Shown: in pieces, positions 1 through 7,503 of the stretch | How the letters are laid out: the number at the start of each line of letters is the position of its first letter | Numbering within the stretch: the first letter of the stretch is position 1 | NCBI RefSeq assembly: GCF_023283885.1 | Contig: NZ_JAKILA010000029.1 | Coordinates: 1 to 47,279, forward strand | Origin: Shewanella basaltis | GTDB lineage: Bacteria; Pseudomonadota; Gammaproteobacteria; Enterobacterales; Shewanellaceae | Direction of reading: 5' to 3' | DNA: 47,279 nucleotides | Translations under genes and position numbers: made by a program | Notes under the pieces: generated by a model | The model's input: only the letters and a program-made list of their open reading frames with translations | Told to the model about the DNA's origin: nothing | Databases searched by the model: none

Positions 1-105
1 CAAGGCGAATTAACGCGTCAATAGCTAGCCTATTGCAAGTTAATTCAACGCAGTGAGGAAGGCAAAGGACTGCTTGAAAGGCGTTTGTTATCCAGAGCTG
101 AGGTT
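1..105 (+). repeat. Right part of family-B MITE-like element (copy 1, cut by window start)
   Basis: These 105 bases are identical, base for base, to 6641-6745, the right part of a complete 197-bp element. The end carries the terminal inverted repeat TTATCCAGAGCTGAGGTT (88-105). Inside are a nested hairpin, with arms GAATTAAC (7-14) and GTTAATTC (39-46), and an inner pair CAATAG/CTATTG. There is no coding capacity. Complete identity between two copies implies recent movement or gene conversion. The left part lies outside the window. Confidence 0.88.
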
Positions 106-136
106 GATTAGTTAATATCGCTTATAACGTCGTTAA

Positions 137-171
137 AAATGTTGAAGGTAGCACAACTACCTTCAACATTT
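137..171. terminator. Perfect 15-bp hairpin, probable bidirectional terminator
   Basis: The arms AAATGTTGAAGGTAG (137-151) and CTACCTTCAACATTT (157-171) are perfectly complementary around a 5-base loop, with an A-run on the left and a short T-run on the right. It lies downstream of the truncated repeat and would close a transcript entering from outside the window. The rest of 172-313 shows no gene or other recognisable signal. Confidence 0.6.
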
Positions 172-313
172 CCGCCTTGTACTAAACGATTTTTCCTACT
201 TAATCTCTGATCACTTATTTATCCTAACTGGTATTTCTTTAATTTTAGGGGTTAACAGGTTAAAATTTGGCTTCCTTTTTAGCATAAGCACCTAGTCATG
301 GCATTCATACCAC

Positions 314-1006
314 GTGATATCTAACATTCGAAATTATGATTTGCACCTTGTGATCGTGTTTATGTCTCTTGCTGCTGCAGTGCTTTGTTCATTAGGCGTT
401 GGCAGTGCTCTTATTGCTGAAACTGGTAACATCAGTCTTGAAATGCTAATGATCCGTCCTGATATGCTAGGGGATTATATGAACTCCCCTTTAGCTGTAG
501 TGTTTAATTTGTCTTTATTAGCAGGCGGGTCATGTTTATTACTTGCCATGGTGGCAGTGTTTAACACTTACCATGATCCATTGAGTCGCTATTTAGCGTT
601 TGTCGGCGGCATTGTGGGGTTGAGTATTATTTTAATGGGGGTGTTTCCAATAAACTTGTTAGACATGCATCGTAAAGTGTCTACCTTGTATTTAATCAGT
701 TCTGTTGTGCTTCATTTTGTGTGTGTACTGGATTACTTTAAACCCGGAAGCACCATGAATAAGCCCATGCTTTCACTCACCATAGTTGCACTCATCAGTG
801 GTAGCGCGTTGATGGCGCTACTTGATTGGAATTTATTAGATTTTCCCGCCTGTTCAACTGTTCTACCGCAATTTTGTCTTGTGTCTTTAGCCATGTGGTT
901 GTTAACCCAAGCCAACATTTTATGGTGTGTTTGCTTAAGTTTAAACATGATGAAAACGATTAAAGTACAGCAACAAGTGGCCTATAAGTGGTTGCAGAAC
1001 TACTGA
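314..1006 (+). CDS. DUF998-like multi-pass membrane protein
   Basis: About 230 residues, strongly hydrophobic, with some six predicted membrane segments (roughly residues 10-34, 58-85, 92-112, 121-142, 150-170 and 185-212) and short polar loops. Size, topology and the motif GVFPINLLDMHRKVST after the third segment, resembling the conserved FP..HxxxS loop, suggest the DUF998 family, whose function is unknown. The start is uncertain. GTG at 314 gives the longest frame, because a TAG at 293 blocks further extension, but it has no clear ribosome site. ATG at 362 is an alternative that would still keep most of the first segment. The pseudouridine synthase gene follows after 31 bases on the same strand, so the two may be cotranscribed. 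Confidence 0.6.
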   Translation: MISNIRNYDLHLVIVFMSLAAAVLCSLGVGSALIAETGNISLEMLMIRPDMLGDYMNSPLAVVFNLSLLAGGSCLLLAMVAVFNTYHDPLSRYLAFVGGIVGLSIILMGVFPINLLDMHRKVSTLYLISSVVLHFVCVLDYFKPGSTMNKPMLSLTIVALISGSALMALLDWNLLDFPACSTVLPQFCLVSLAMWLLTQANILWCVCLSLNMMKTIKVQQQVAYKWLQNY

Positions 1007-1037
1007 TGTTGCCAATGTTTTAAGGTGTGGGTTAGCG

Positions 1038-1748
1038 ATGGCTTTGATCCGTATTAGTCATTATTTGGCTCTGTGTGGCGTGGCTTCTCGGCGACAAGCC
1101 GCGCGGCTTGTTGAAGCTGGGCGAGTCACTATTAATCAGCAGGTTGCTGCGCATACTGACCGAGTTGAGAGCCTACATAAACTCGATATTTGTGTTGATG
1201 GTCATCCTGTTTTGGCGCCGCAAGATAAACAATATTGGCTGTATAACAAGCCAGTTGGCATCGATTGTCGGCTATTGATTAATGACTCCTGTAGTTTGCT
1301 TCATTTGCTCCCTTCGAGCCCAAGGTTGTATCCTGCCGGACGTTTAGATAAAGATTCTCGTGGTTTATTGTTATTAACCAATGATGGTGAACTCACTCAA
1401 ACCTTAATGCATCCTGATTCTCATCACAGTAAAACCTATTTGGTACAGGTAGATAAACCGCTCACGGCTAAGTTTTTAAGTGATATGGCCTCAGGGGTGA
1501 GTTATGGCCAGGTGCAAACAAGGCCATGTACCATAAGGCTAGTTAACTCGATAACGTTTGAGATTGTGCTTACCCAGGGGTTAAACCGTCAAATCCGCCG
1601 CATGTGTCAGGCGTTTGGATACCAGGTGATGGACTTATTGAGAATAAAAATAGCGGATGTGTGTCTTAATGACTTGCCAGAAAAAACCATGCGGCCAGTG
1701 TCGGCCGCAGAGTTATTGAGTCTAAAGCAACTCACTCAGTCAACGTAA
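1038..1748 (+). CDS. RsuA/RluB/E/F-family rRNA pseudouridine synthase
   Basis: Predicted to isomerise a uridine in rRNA to pseudouridine. Residues 1-50 form an S4 RNA-binding domain with the typical LxxxGxxSRRxAxxLVxxGxV pattern. The catalytic domain follows: YNKPVG near residue 70, the active-site loop GRLDKDSRGLLLLTNDG near 100 with its Asp, and the C-terminal block LTQGLNRQIRRMC near 178. At 236 residues it is close to E. coli RluE/RsuA length. It lacks the long basic tail seen in the second family member at 32991-33872, so it is a paralogue and not a duplicate. The exact target uridine cannot be read from sequence. The ATG at 1038 is preceded by an AAGG. The 3' end overlaps a hairpin shared with the convergent peptidase gene. 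Confidence 0.88.
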   Translation: MALIRISHYLALCGVASRRQAARLVEAGRVTINQQVAAHTDRVESLHKLDICVDGHPVLAPQDKQYWLYNKPVGIDCRLLINDSCSLLHLLPSSPRLYPAGRLDKDSRGLLLLTNDGELTQTLMHPDSHHSKTYLVQVDKPLTAKFLSDMASGVSYGQVQTRPCTIRLVNSITFEIVLTQGLNRQIRRMCQAFGYQVMDLLRIKIADVCLNDLPEKTMRPVSAAELLSLKQLTQST

Positions 1749-1759
1749 CCGAGTGAGTT
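1729..1759. terminator. Hairpin between convergent genes, overlapping a stop codon
   Basis: Arms AACTCACTC (1729-1737) and GAGTGAGTT (1751-1759) pair perfectly. The TAA of the pseudouridine synthase lies in the loop. The flanks are A/T-rich but there is no long T-run. Its position between two convergent genes suggests a compact bidirectional terminator. Confidence 0.5.
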
Positions 1760-1765
1760 TAAAGA

Positions 1766-3922
1766 CTATTGAGCGATGTCCATTTCAGCGAGTAGGTTGT
1801 CAGCATTGTCTAAATACTTCATCACCCACAACATGTAACGGCTATCGACTTGAATTGAGCGATTGCTTTGTGCATCGTATCCCCAATCACCAATGATGCT
1901 TTCGTATACGCCATCAAATAATAAACCAACTAACTCAGCACGGCCGTTTAAGGTTGGTGAACCTGAGTTACCACCAGTGGTGTCTAGCGTGGATAAAAAG
2001 TTAACGGGTACAGAATCAATGGCCTTAACGTAGTAATCGCCGTACTGTTTTTGTTTAATCAGTTCAAGTTGTTTAGCGGGTGCATCAAATGGATCAACTC
2101 CAGTGTCTTTGGCTAAAAGCCCCTCTAAGCGAGTAAATGGCTCAGCAATTAAACCATCTTGTGGCGAATAACCTTTTACGTTACCCACAGTGACACGTAA
2201 GCTTGAGTTAGCATCTGCGTAAACAGGCTTACCCAGCTCGCGATTATAGGCAATAATGGCATCCATGTACTGCGGGCGCACTTTCATTAAATCGCCGTCT
2301 AACTGCTTTTTGGCCTTTTCTAGCGCCATATCGGCATCATAGGTTTTAACCGCCAATTGAATAAAGGGATCGTTTGATGCTTTAAAGTCTGCAACCGATT
2401 TATTCATCCAGGCTAAACGTGTGTCTTTGTCGCCTAACTGGGTCTTTGCATACATGTTGTCGAGTGTTTTAGCTAAAGTCTTTGCATCAAATTTATCGGT
2501 AATGCCAAAGGCTTTATCGAATGACGCAATACGTTGTTTTGCAGGTAATGCAGCATAGCGAGTTAACAACTCCGCAAGTAGGGCTTTATCAACACTGGCA
2601 GCATAACGGCGGTCAATTCGCTCCATGCTTGAGGTAAAGTTAATCATATCGCGGTCTTGATAGCCTGGCTCACGTGCCATGTCTGCCAATGTTTTCTCGT
2701 GAGCTAAACGATACAAGCTGCGCGCTGTGGTCACCATGGTGGTGTATCCTATGTAGCTCAGCAACACATCACGTTCTTGGTTTTGCTGGCTTTTTGCTAC
2801 CAGCTTTTCAAGATTTGAGAGGGTTTCACCATATTTTTGTTGGCGCTGCTTATCTTTGCTAATCCAATTTGCTAAGTCTGTTTCAATTTTTTTGCGCTCA
2901 GCCAGCATGGTTGATTTGCCATAAAACTCAATCATAGAGGCAAAGTTTTTAGCGTAGTTGGCAAGACCTGCAATTAAGCTTTCGTATTTTATGCGCTCGT
3001 CGCTGCCTTCTGGAGCGGTTGTTTTGATGATATCAATCATGCGCTCTTGCAAGACTTTTCCTTCAGGATAAGCCCAACCAAATTGATTACTCACTTCATC
3101 TGCGGTGCGATAACGATTCGTGCGTCCAGGATAACCGGCCACCATCACAAAATCGCCATCGCTCACGCCTTTGGCTGATACTTTTAAAAAGCTTTTAGGC
3201 TCATAAGGAACGTTGTCTTTGCTGAAATCGGCAGGCTTACCGTCTTTAGATACATAAGCACGATAAAACGAAAAATCACCGGTATGACGAGGCCACATCC
3301 AGTTGTCGATATCGCCGCCGTATTTCCCTACGCTTGCCGCTGGGTTATAGGCTAAACGTACATCGCGAATTTCAAGTTGTTTCACAAGGTAGTATTCTAA
3401 CCCGCCGTGAAAGCTATACACCTGACAACGATAGCCGTCTGCTTTTTCACATTCTGCAACCAAGGCTTTTTGCTGTAACTCAATCCCTTTGTAAAATGCA
3501 TTACCCACTTTGTCCATTTGGCCAGCGGTTACTTTGTCTGTCACGTTGGTCACTTCTTCGGTGACAAAAATACGTGAGCCGGGAGTTGCTGGTAATTCTT
3601 CAGCATAGGTTTTTGCTAAAAAACCATCTTTCAAGAGGTTTTTTTCTGGGGTTGAGTTGTACTGAATTGCACCGTAAGCACAATGGTGGTTAGTCACCAC
3701 TAAGCCTTTGGGGGATACAAATGATGCGGTACAGCCGCCTAAGCTAATCACCGCATTCATTGGGAATTCAGTTAATTTGGAAATGGATTCGGCACTAATT
3801 TCTAACCCTTTTGCTTTGAGCTCGTCAGCCATTGCAGGCAATTGATGTGGCTGCCACATTCCTTCATCTGCCGACGCACCAAAACTGGCCGCGATGGCTG
3901 CGGTTAATAACCATGTTTTCAT
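1766..3922 (-). CDS. S46-family dipeptidyl-peptidase (DPP7-like), exported
   Basis: A serine exopeptidase that releases dipeptides from peptide N-termini in the periplasm. The 718 residues match the family length. An N-terminal signal peptide (about 1-18) precedes mature ADEGMW. The chymotrypsin-like catalytic residues are visible: His in TNHHC (79/80), Asp in DIDNWMWPRHTGDF (206), and Ser653 in TGGNSGSP. A long helical insert lies between the two halves of the protease fold. In this family the residue 18 positions after the Ser sets the P1 preference: Arg in DPP11 (acidic P1), Gly in DPP7 (hydrophobic or broad). Here it is Gly671, so DPP7-like specificity is inferred. The start at 3922 has a weak ribosome site but gives a proper signal peptide. 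It is transcribed separately from the permease upstream, from which a strong terminator divides it. Confidence 0.92.
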   Translation of the reverse strand: MKTWLLTAAIAASFGASADEGMWQPHQLPAMADELKAKGLEISAESISKLTEFPMNAVISLGGCTASFVSPKGLVVTNHHCAYGAIQYNSTPEKNLLKDGFLAKTYAEELPATPGSRIFVTEEVTNVTDKVTAGQMDKVGNAFYKGIELQQKALVAECEKADGYRCQVYSFHGGLEYYLVKQLEIRDVRLAYNPAASVGKYGGDIDNWMWPRHTGDFSFYRAYVSKDGKPADFSKDNVPYEPKSFLKVSAKGVSDGDFVMVAGYPGRTNRYRTADEVSNQFGWAYPEGKVLQERMIDIIKTTAPEGSDERIKYESLIAGLANYAKNFASMIEFYGKSTMLAERKKIETDLANWISKDKQRQQKYGETLSNLEKLVAKSQQNQERDVLLSYIGYTTMVTTARSLYRLAHEKTLADMAREPGYQDRDMINFTSSMERIDRRYAASVDKALLAELLTRYAALPAKQRIASFDKAFGITDKFDAKTLAKTLDNMYAKTQLGDKDTRLAWMNKSVADFKASNDPFIQLAVKTYDADMALEKAKKQLDGDLMKVRPQYMDAIIAYNRELGKPVYADANSSLRVTVGNVKGYSPQDGLIAEPFTRLEGLLAKDTGVDPFDAPAKQLELIKQKQYGDYYVKAIDSVPVNFLSTLDTTGGNSGSPTLNGRAELVGLLFDGVYESIIGDWGYDAQSNRSIQVDSRYMLWVMKYLDNADNLLAEMDIAQ

Positions 3923-3963
3923 TATAATTAGTCCATTTAGATATTATGAGTTGCCCAAAAAAC

Positions 3964-3989
3964 AAAAAAGTCAGGCGAGGCCTGACTTT
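3964..3989 (-). terminator. Intrinsic terminator after the aromatic amino acid permease gene
   Basis: Stem AAAGTCAGGC/GCCTGACTTT around the loop GAG (3967-3989). Read on the minus strand it is followed by a T-rich tract, the complement of the A-run at 3957-3969. It lies between the permease stop and the peptidase start. Confidence 0.85.
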
Positions 3990-4052
3990 AACAAAAGTTT
4001 TAACATCATGATAGCGGCTGAAAAACTCGCTTACAAATCATTAACAGCCTGG

Positions 4053-5255
4053 CTAACCCAGTGCCACCATTAGCTGTGCAAACACAATCAATACCCCAGC
4101 AATACCTGCCAATAGCAGCGCAACAATACCGCCAGATACTTGATAACCGCCCAAGTCTTGAGCACGTTGCTTTAACGCCATGGCAATGGGTAAAAAGATA
4201 ATCATTACTACCAGTGGGATTGCAGCAAACCCGAGCACTTGGAAAAAGCCGTCGGGGTAATACAGGGCGCAAAGCAACGGCGGAACAAAAGTGATTAGCC
4301 AGGTTTTAGCGCGCCCAGCAACATCGTCTCTTGCGCGAGTGAGTTCTGCAACATAATCAAATAAGCTCATGGTGACCCCTAAAAATGAGGTGATCAACGC
4401 AAGGTTTGCAAAAAGATCGATGGCTTGGCTAATAACACTAGACTGGACCAGACCTTGTAATGCCGCCACCAGTTTAGGCAAAGAACCACCAAAGCTGTGA
4501 ACGGTTTCGCCGCCTAGTGATCCTAGGGTGACCAGTAACCAAAGTATGTAACAAACGAGTGGAATGGTTGAGCCAATTAATAAGACTTTTCTCAGTGATA
4601 TGGCATCACCGTCAAGGTAGCGCACAATTGTGGCTATACAAACGTGAAACCCAAAAGAGGTAAATACTACTGGAATGGCCGCTAACCAAAGCTGTTGCAG
4701 TGCATCACCAGAGGCCACCGTAGTTGAGTAGTTATTCAATGCAGTCATTAGGTTGACATCGGGTAATAAAAAACTCACGACTACCACCAATAACAATACC
4801 ATCGCAGTGAATAAAATACGTGAGATTTTATCAATCCATTTTACACCGACCGCAATGAGTCCTCCAAAAAATACGGTAAAAAGAATAACCGCAACCTGGT
4901 TGCTCATGTTGATACCAATGGGTTCTAAACGTGTCTCAAGTAACGACGAGCCTCCCATAAGGTAGACCATAGTTAAGGCAAATAATAAACTGAGAAAGGA
5001 ACCGCCTTGAATGAGTTGTCCTAATTTACCTAACGTTTTGCCTGTAATCACATGCACATTATCACCGACACCACTGCGCAAATTAATTTCTAGCATCAGT
5101 AACGAGGTGTAAGCTGAAATGGCCCAAATCACCACGAGTAGCATTAATGCGGGAATAATCCCCAATGCAGCCGTTGCTAATGGTAACGCGAGCATACCAC
5201 CACCAATGGCAGTGCCTGCAACAATAGAAATAGAACCTAAGGTTTTTAAATTCAC
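4053..5255 (-). CDS. tyrP: Aromatic amino acid permease, TyrP/Mtr family
   Basis: Inner-membrane proton symporter of the aromatic amino acid permease family (TyrP, Mtr, TnaB), probably importing tyrosine or tryptophan. The 400 residues match E. coli TyrP (403). The N-terminal segment has the family signature GSISIVAGTAIGGGMLALPL. A central AIPVVFTSFGFHVCIATIVR and a late TSFLGVTMSLFDY block are also characteristic. About eleven membrane segments are evident. Substrate choice between Tyr and Trp is not settled by sequence. It is a single gene with its own terminator, divergent from the riboswitch-controlled exporter, with 465 bases between the two starts. No TyrR or Trp operator was recognised. 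Confidence 0.85.
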   Translation of the reverse strand: MNLKTLGSISIVAGTAIGGGMLALPLATAALGIIPALMLLVVIWAISAYTSLLMLEINLRSGVGDNVHVITGKTLGKLGQLIQGGSFLSLLFALTMVYLMGGSSLLETRLEPIGINMSNQVAVILFTVFFGGLIAVGVKWIDKISRILFTAMVLLLVVVVSFLLPDVNLMTALNNYSTTVASGDALQQLWLAAIPVVFTSFGFHVCIATIVRYLDGDAISLRKVLLIGSTIPLVCYILWLLVTLGSLGGETVHSFGGSLPKLVAALQGLVQSSVISQAIDLFANLALITSFLGVTMSLFDYVAELTRARDDVAGRAKTWLITFVPPLLCALYYPDGFFQVLGFAAIPLVVMIIFLPIAMALKQRAQDLGGYQVSGGIVALLLAGIAGVLIVFAQLMVALG

Positions 5256-5483
5256 AGCAAACGTCCTGCTTAATTATTATTTTATTTGTGTCGGACATTA
5301 GCAGAATGGAGACTGAGCAGGCAAGGATCTTCGAGAGTTAAAGGCCAACAGCTGTGTTTATAAACAATTACATAACATTTGACCAAACTATTTTACACGG
5401 TATTTTTGCAATGGCGTATCATTACGACATTGCTTTGTTGCATGTCGGGGTTTAGCCAATATTTACAATGTAAAAATGCTTGA

Positions 5484-5511
5484 TTGAATAAATGATGTTT
5501 ATCGTTATAAT
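5484..5511 (+). promoter_or_regulatory. Candidate sigma-70 promoter for the riboswitch transcript
   Basis: A perfect -10 hexamer TATAAT (5506-5511) has a -35-like TTGAAT (5484-5489) 16 bases upstream. The predicted start near 5518 falls just before the riboswitch P1 strand. The remaining 5256-5483 stretch holds the promoter region of the divergent permease, with no other feature seen. Confidence 0.65.
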
Positions 5512-5518
5512 ACGCCTC

Positions 5519-5712
5519 GTTTTAGGGGAGTAGCTAATTTTGCCATGCTGGATAAGCATGCAAGATGTCTGTATCAACATATTTGGCCTCATGCCATGGT
5601 GCAGACAGTAACAGACTGTTAAATCAGTGATGTTTCCAAGCGAGACCTAAGCACAGTAACTGCATCAAGGGGTATGCGGTGGCTTGTGCTTAGTTGTCAT
5701 TTACCCCTAGGA
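5519..5712 (+). promoter_or_regulatory. yybP-ykoY manganese riboswitch
   Basis: The leader opens with GGGGAGTAGC (5525-5534), the hallmark 5' segment of the yybP-ykoY family. It then forms several hairpins and closes with TTACCCCTAGGA (5701-5712). The segment TTTAGGGG can pair with CCCCTAGG to form the P1 stem, which places the AGGA ribosome site of the next gene in or against the closing helix. Known family members bind Mn2+, and in gammaproteobacteria they raise expression of manganese exporters. The downstream gene is such an exporter, which supports the call. I infer control at translation initiation, since no terminator hairpin with a T-run precedes the start. Confidence 0.85.
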
Positions 5713-5720
5713 TAATCACA

Positions 5721-6275
5721 TTGGACGCGTTACTCACTTCTACATTTTCTGTCGCAATTGCCGAAATCGGCGATAAAACACAATTACTCGCCCTATTATT
5801 AGCCATCCGTTTTAGCAATAAATTTGCCATTATCAGTGCTATTTTATGTGCCACTTTAATTAATCACGCCATAGCTGCATGTATTGGGCAATGGGCGATA
5901 GACTGGTTAGATCCTCAATGGTCTCAATATGTGGTCGCTGGCTGTTTTTTTGCCATTGCCTTGTGGGTGCTCATTCCCGATAAAATGGACGATGACGATA
6001 ATCGTTTTTATAAACTGGGTGCATTTGGTGCCACATTTATTTTGTTTTTTATTGCAGAAATAGGGGATAAAACACAAATAGCGACCGTAGTGCTTGCTGC
6101 AAAATACCACTCACTAACCTGGGTTATTATTGGCACGACTTTAGGCATGTTAATCGCCAATGTGCCTGTGGTGTTAGCTGGGCACTTTAGTGCTGATAAT
6201 TTACCGATGAAACTTATCCACCGTGGTTGTGCAGTGATTTTTGCATTACTTGGGGTTGCCACGCTCATGTGGTAA
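5721..6275 (+). CDS. mneA: Manganese exporter, TMEM165/GDT1 (UPF0016) family
   Basis: Predicted inner-membrane Mn2+ exporter of about 184 residues with six membrane segments. It has the duplicated family signature: AEIGDKTQLLALLLA near residue 13 and AEIGDKTQIATVVLAA near residue 112, each in the first helix of a three-helix repeat. Vibrio cholerae MneA is a characterised homologue. I chose TTG at 5721, which sits 8 bases after AGGA (5709-5712). A longer frame opens at TTG 5694, but that would put the riboswitch closing strand inside the gene and has no ribosome site. The rare TTG start and a partly masked ribosome site suggest low basal translation, released when manganese binds the leader. 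Confidence 0.85.
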   Translation: MDALLTSTFSVAIAEIGDKTQLLALLLAIRFSNKFAIISAILCATLINHAIAACIGQWAIDWLDPQWSQYVVAGCFFAIALWVLIPDKMDDDDNRFYKLGAFGATFILFFIAEIGDKTQIATVVLAAKYHSLTWVIIGTTLGMLIANVPVVLAGHFSADNLPMKLIHRGCAVIFALLGVATLMW

Positions 6276-6388
6276 ACAGAGGATGATGATCAAAAGCCAA
6301 ACTCTTGATAAACCGCCTGAGGATTACCTTGGGTGGTAGCAATTGCGTTATACCATCACGCGTTAGCAAATAATCTCTTTGCGAGAAT

Positions 6389-6471
6389 TTAAAAGGACTT
6401 AAACAAGGCGAATGACTGAATGAATAGTGATTCTCTTTCGAAGTCATGCAACGCAGTGTAAGCCCTTTTAA
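6389..6471. repeat. Long hairpin sharing the structured core of the family-B element
   Basis: The outer arms TTAAAAGG (6389-6396) and CCTTTTAA (6464-6471) pair, then CTTA/TAAG. Inside are the invariant words CAAGGCGA (6404-6411) and CAACGCAGTG (6449-6458), which also occur at the same relative places in the family-B repeats. The stem between them is ATGACT/AGTCAT here, against ATTAAC/GTTAAT in family B. A further GAAT/ATTC pair forms the tip. It lacks the family-B terminal repeats. It lies 114 bases after the exporter stop and could be a 3'-UTR structure or an independent small RNA-like element. Confidence 0.7.
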
Positions 6472-6548
6472 CACTCGCCTAAAAGGAATGCCCCAGCCGT
6501 TTTTGCTTTACGTTCTCACTATTTGAAAGGGAACAACCATTACTACAT

Positions 6549-6745
6549 AACCTCAACTCTGGATAAGAGATGTATTGATAACGATATAAATCAATAGATT
6601 GACTAAAATCCACTGTCAAGCTTGTGATGTGTTTTGCTAACAAGGCGAATTAACGCGTCAATAGCTAGCCTATTGCAAGTTAATTCAACGCAGTGAGGAA
6701 GGCAAAGGACTGCTTGAAAGGCGTTTGTTATCCAGAGCTGAGGTT
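6549..6745. mobile_element. Complete 197-bp family-B MITE-like element with 4-bp target duplication
   Basis: The terminal inverted repeats are AACCTCAACTCTGGATAA (6549-6566) and TTATCCAGAGCTGAGGTT (6728-6745), with one mismatch. They are flanked by the direct repeat ACAT (6545-6548 and 6746-6749), consistent with a target-site duplication. No reading frame is present, so it would need a transposase supplied elsewhere. The right half contains the nested hairpin described for copy 1. I could not assign the ends to an insertion-sequence family. Confidence 0.82.
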
Positions 6746-6749
6746 ACAT

Positions 6750-7090
6750 AGCGACGCCTTAATCAAAAATCGCTGGACGCATTCACAGTGGTCACTTATT
6801 AATGCGCAATGGTATTACATGCTCACGGTGGCTTTGTTGATCCCTGCATCAGGCTGAATGGCTGAATGTTTTGGTACTAAAAAGCGTTTTGACTGCCCTG
6901 GGTAGGTATTATTTGCAGCGCTGATTTTTGCTTTGTTATCAAAAGAGGATGGCCGCATGTTGGCGCAAGATTAACAACATTAGTCATCAGTACTGGTAAT
7001 GCATGGTCGAAGTCAGTTTGTTAATTGAATTTTTTGTGCAGTTGAACACATTCCACCCGCCTTAGTTGGTTAAAATATCAACATAAGTCT
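6750..7090. other. Gene-free stretch
   Basis: No convincing reading frame, RNA gene or repeat was found here on either strand. The only recognisable signal is the AAGGAG ribosome site (7107-7112) just beyond it, for the next gene. It may be decayed sequence or the promoter region of the SpoIIAA-like gene. Confidence 0.4.
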
Positions 7091-7118
7091 TGGTTTTTAT
7101 ATTACTAAGGAGTGGGAT

Positions 7119-7499
7119 ATGAGTATTAAAAAGCACGGTTTGTCGATTGGTATAAATCGAATTGAGAATGCGTTTTTCGTTACACTCAAGGCGATAGGTA
7201 CCTTAACCCATGAAGACTATCAAATTATTACCCCCATGCTTGAAGGAGCATTAAGTCAAGTCAAGCAACCTAAGGTGAGTTTATTTTTGGATGCTACAGA
7301 ACTTGAGGGGTGGGATCTTCGGGCGGCCTGGGATGATTTACAACTAGGGCTAAAACATCAATCTGAATTTGAGCGGATTGCCATTTGGGGTAACAAAGGC
7401 TGGCAAGAATGGGCTGCAAAAATGGGCAGTTGGTTTATCGCGGGTGAAATGAAGTATTTTGAAGACCAAAATGAAGCGCTGAAATGGTTACGCTATTAA
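7119..7499 (+). CDS. SpoIIAA-like (STAS/CRAL-TRIO-type fold) cytoplasmic protein
   Basis: A soluble protein of 126 residues with the pattern of the SpoIIAA-like family (PF11964). An early strand carries VTLKAIGTLTHEDYQ. The centre has VSLFLDATELEGWDLRAAW. A later IAIWGNKGWQEW leads into a C-terminal helix ending FEDQNEALKWL. Family members are small single-domain proteins of unknown role, proposed to bind lipids or small hydrophobic ligands. The start is secure, with AAGGAG 6 bases before the ATG. It is monocistronic and convergent with the YjfB-like gene, with which it once shared a terminator that is now split by a mobile element. Confidence 0.82.
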   Translation: MSIKKHGLSIGINRIENAFFVTLKAIGTLTHEDYQIITPMLEGALSQVKQPKVSLFLDATELEGWDLRAAWDDLQLGLKHQSEFERIAIWGNKGWQEWAAKMGSWFIAGEMKYFEDQNEALKWLRY

Positions 7500-7503
7500 A
7501 AAC

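Noticed and set aside
4753..4965. Plus-strand frame of 70 codons inside the permease gene
   Set aside because: It is an antisense shadow of a membrane protein gene, with composition explained by the opposite strand.
6632..6732. Resemblance of the family-B core to integron attC sites (TAACAAGGCG... and ...GGCGTTTGTTA)
   Set aside because: The consensus RYYYAAC and GTTRRRY core sites do not fit, the copies are not placed between cassette genes, and the borders are set by inverted repeats with target duplications.
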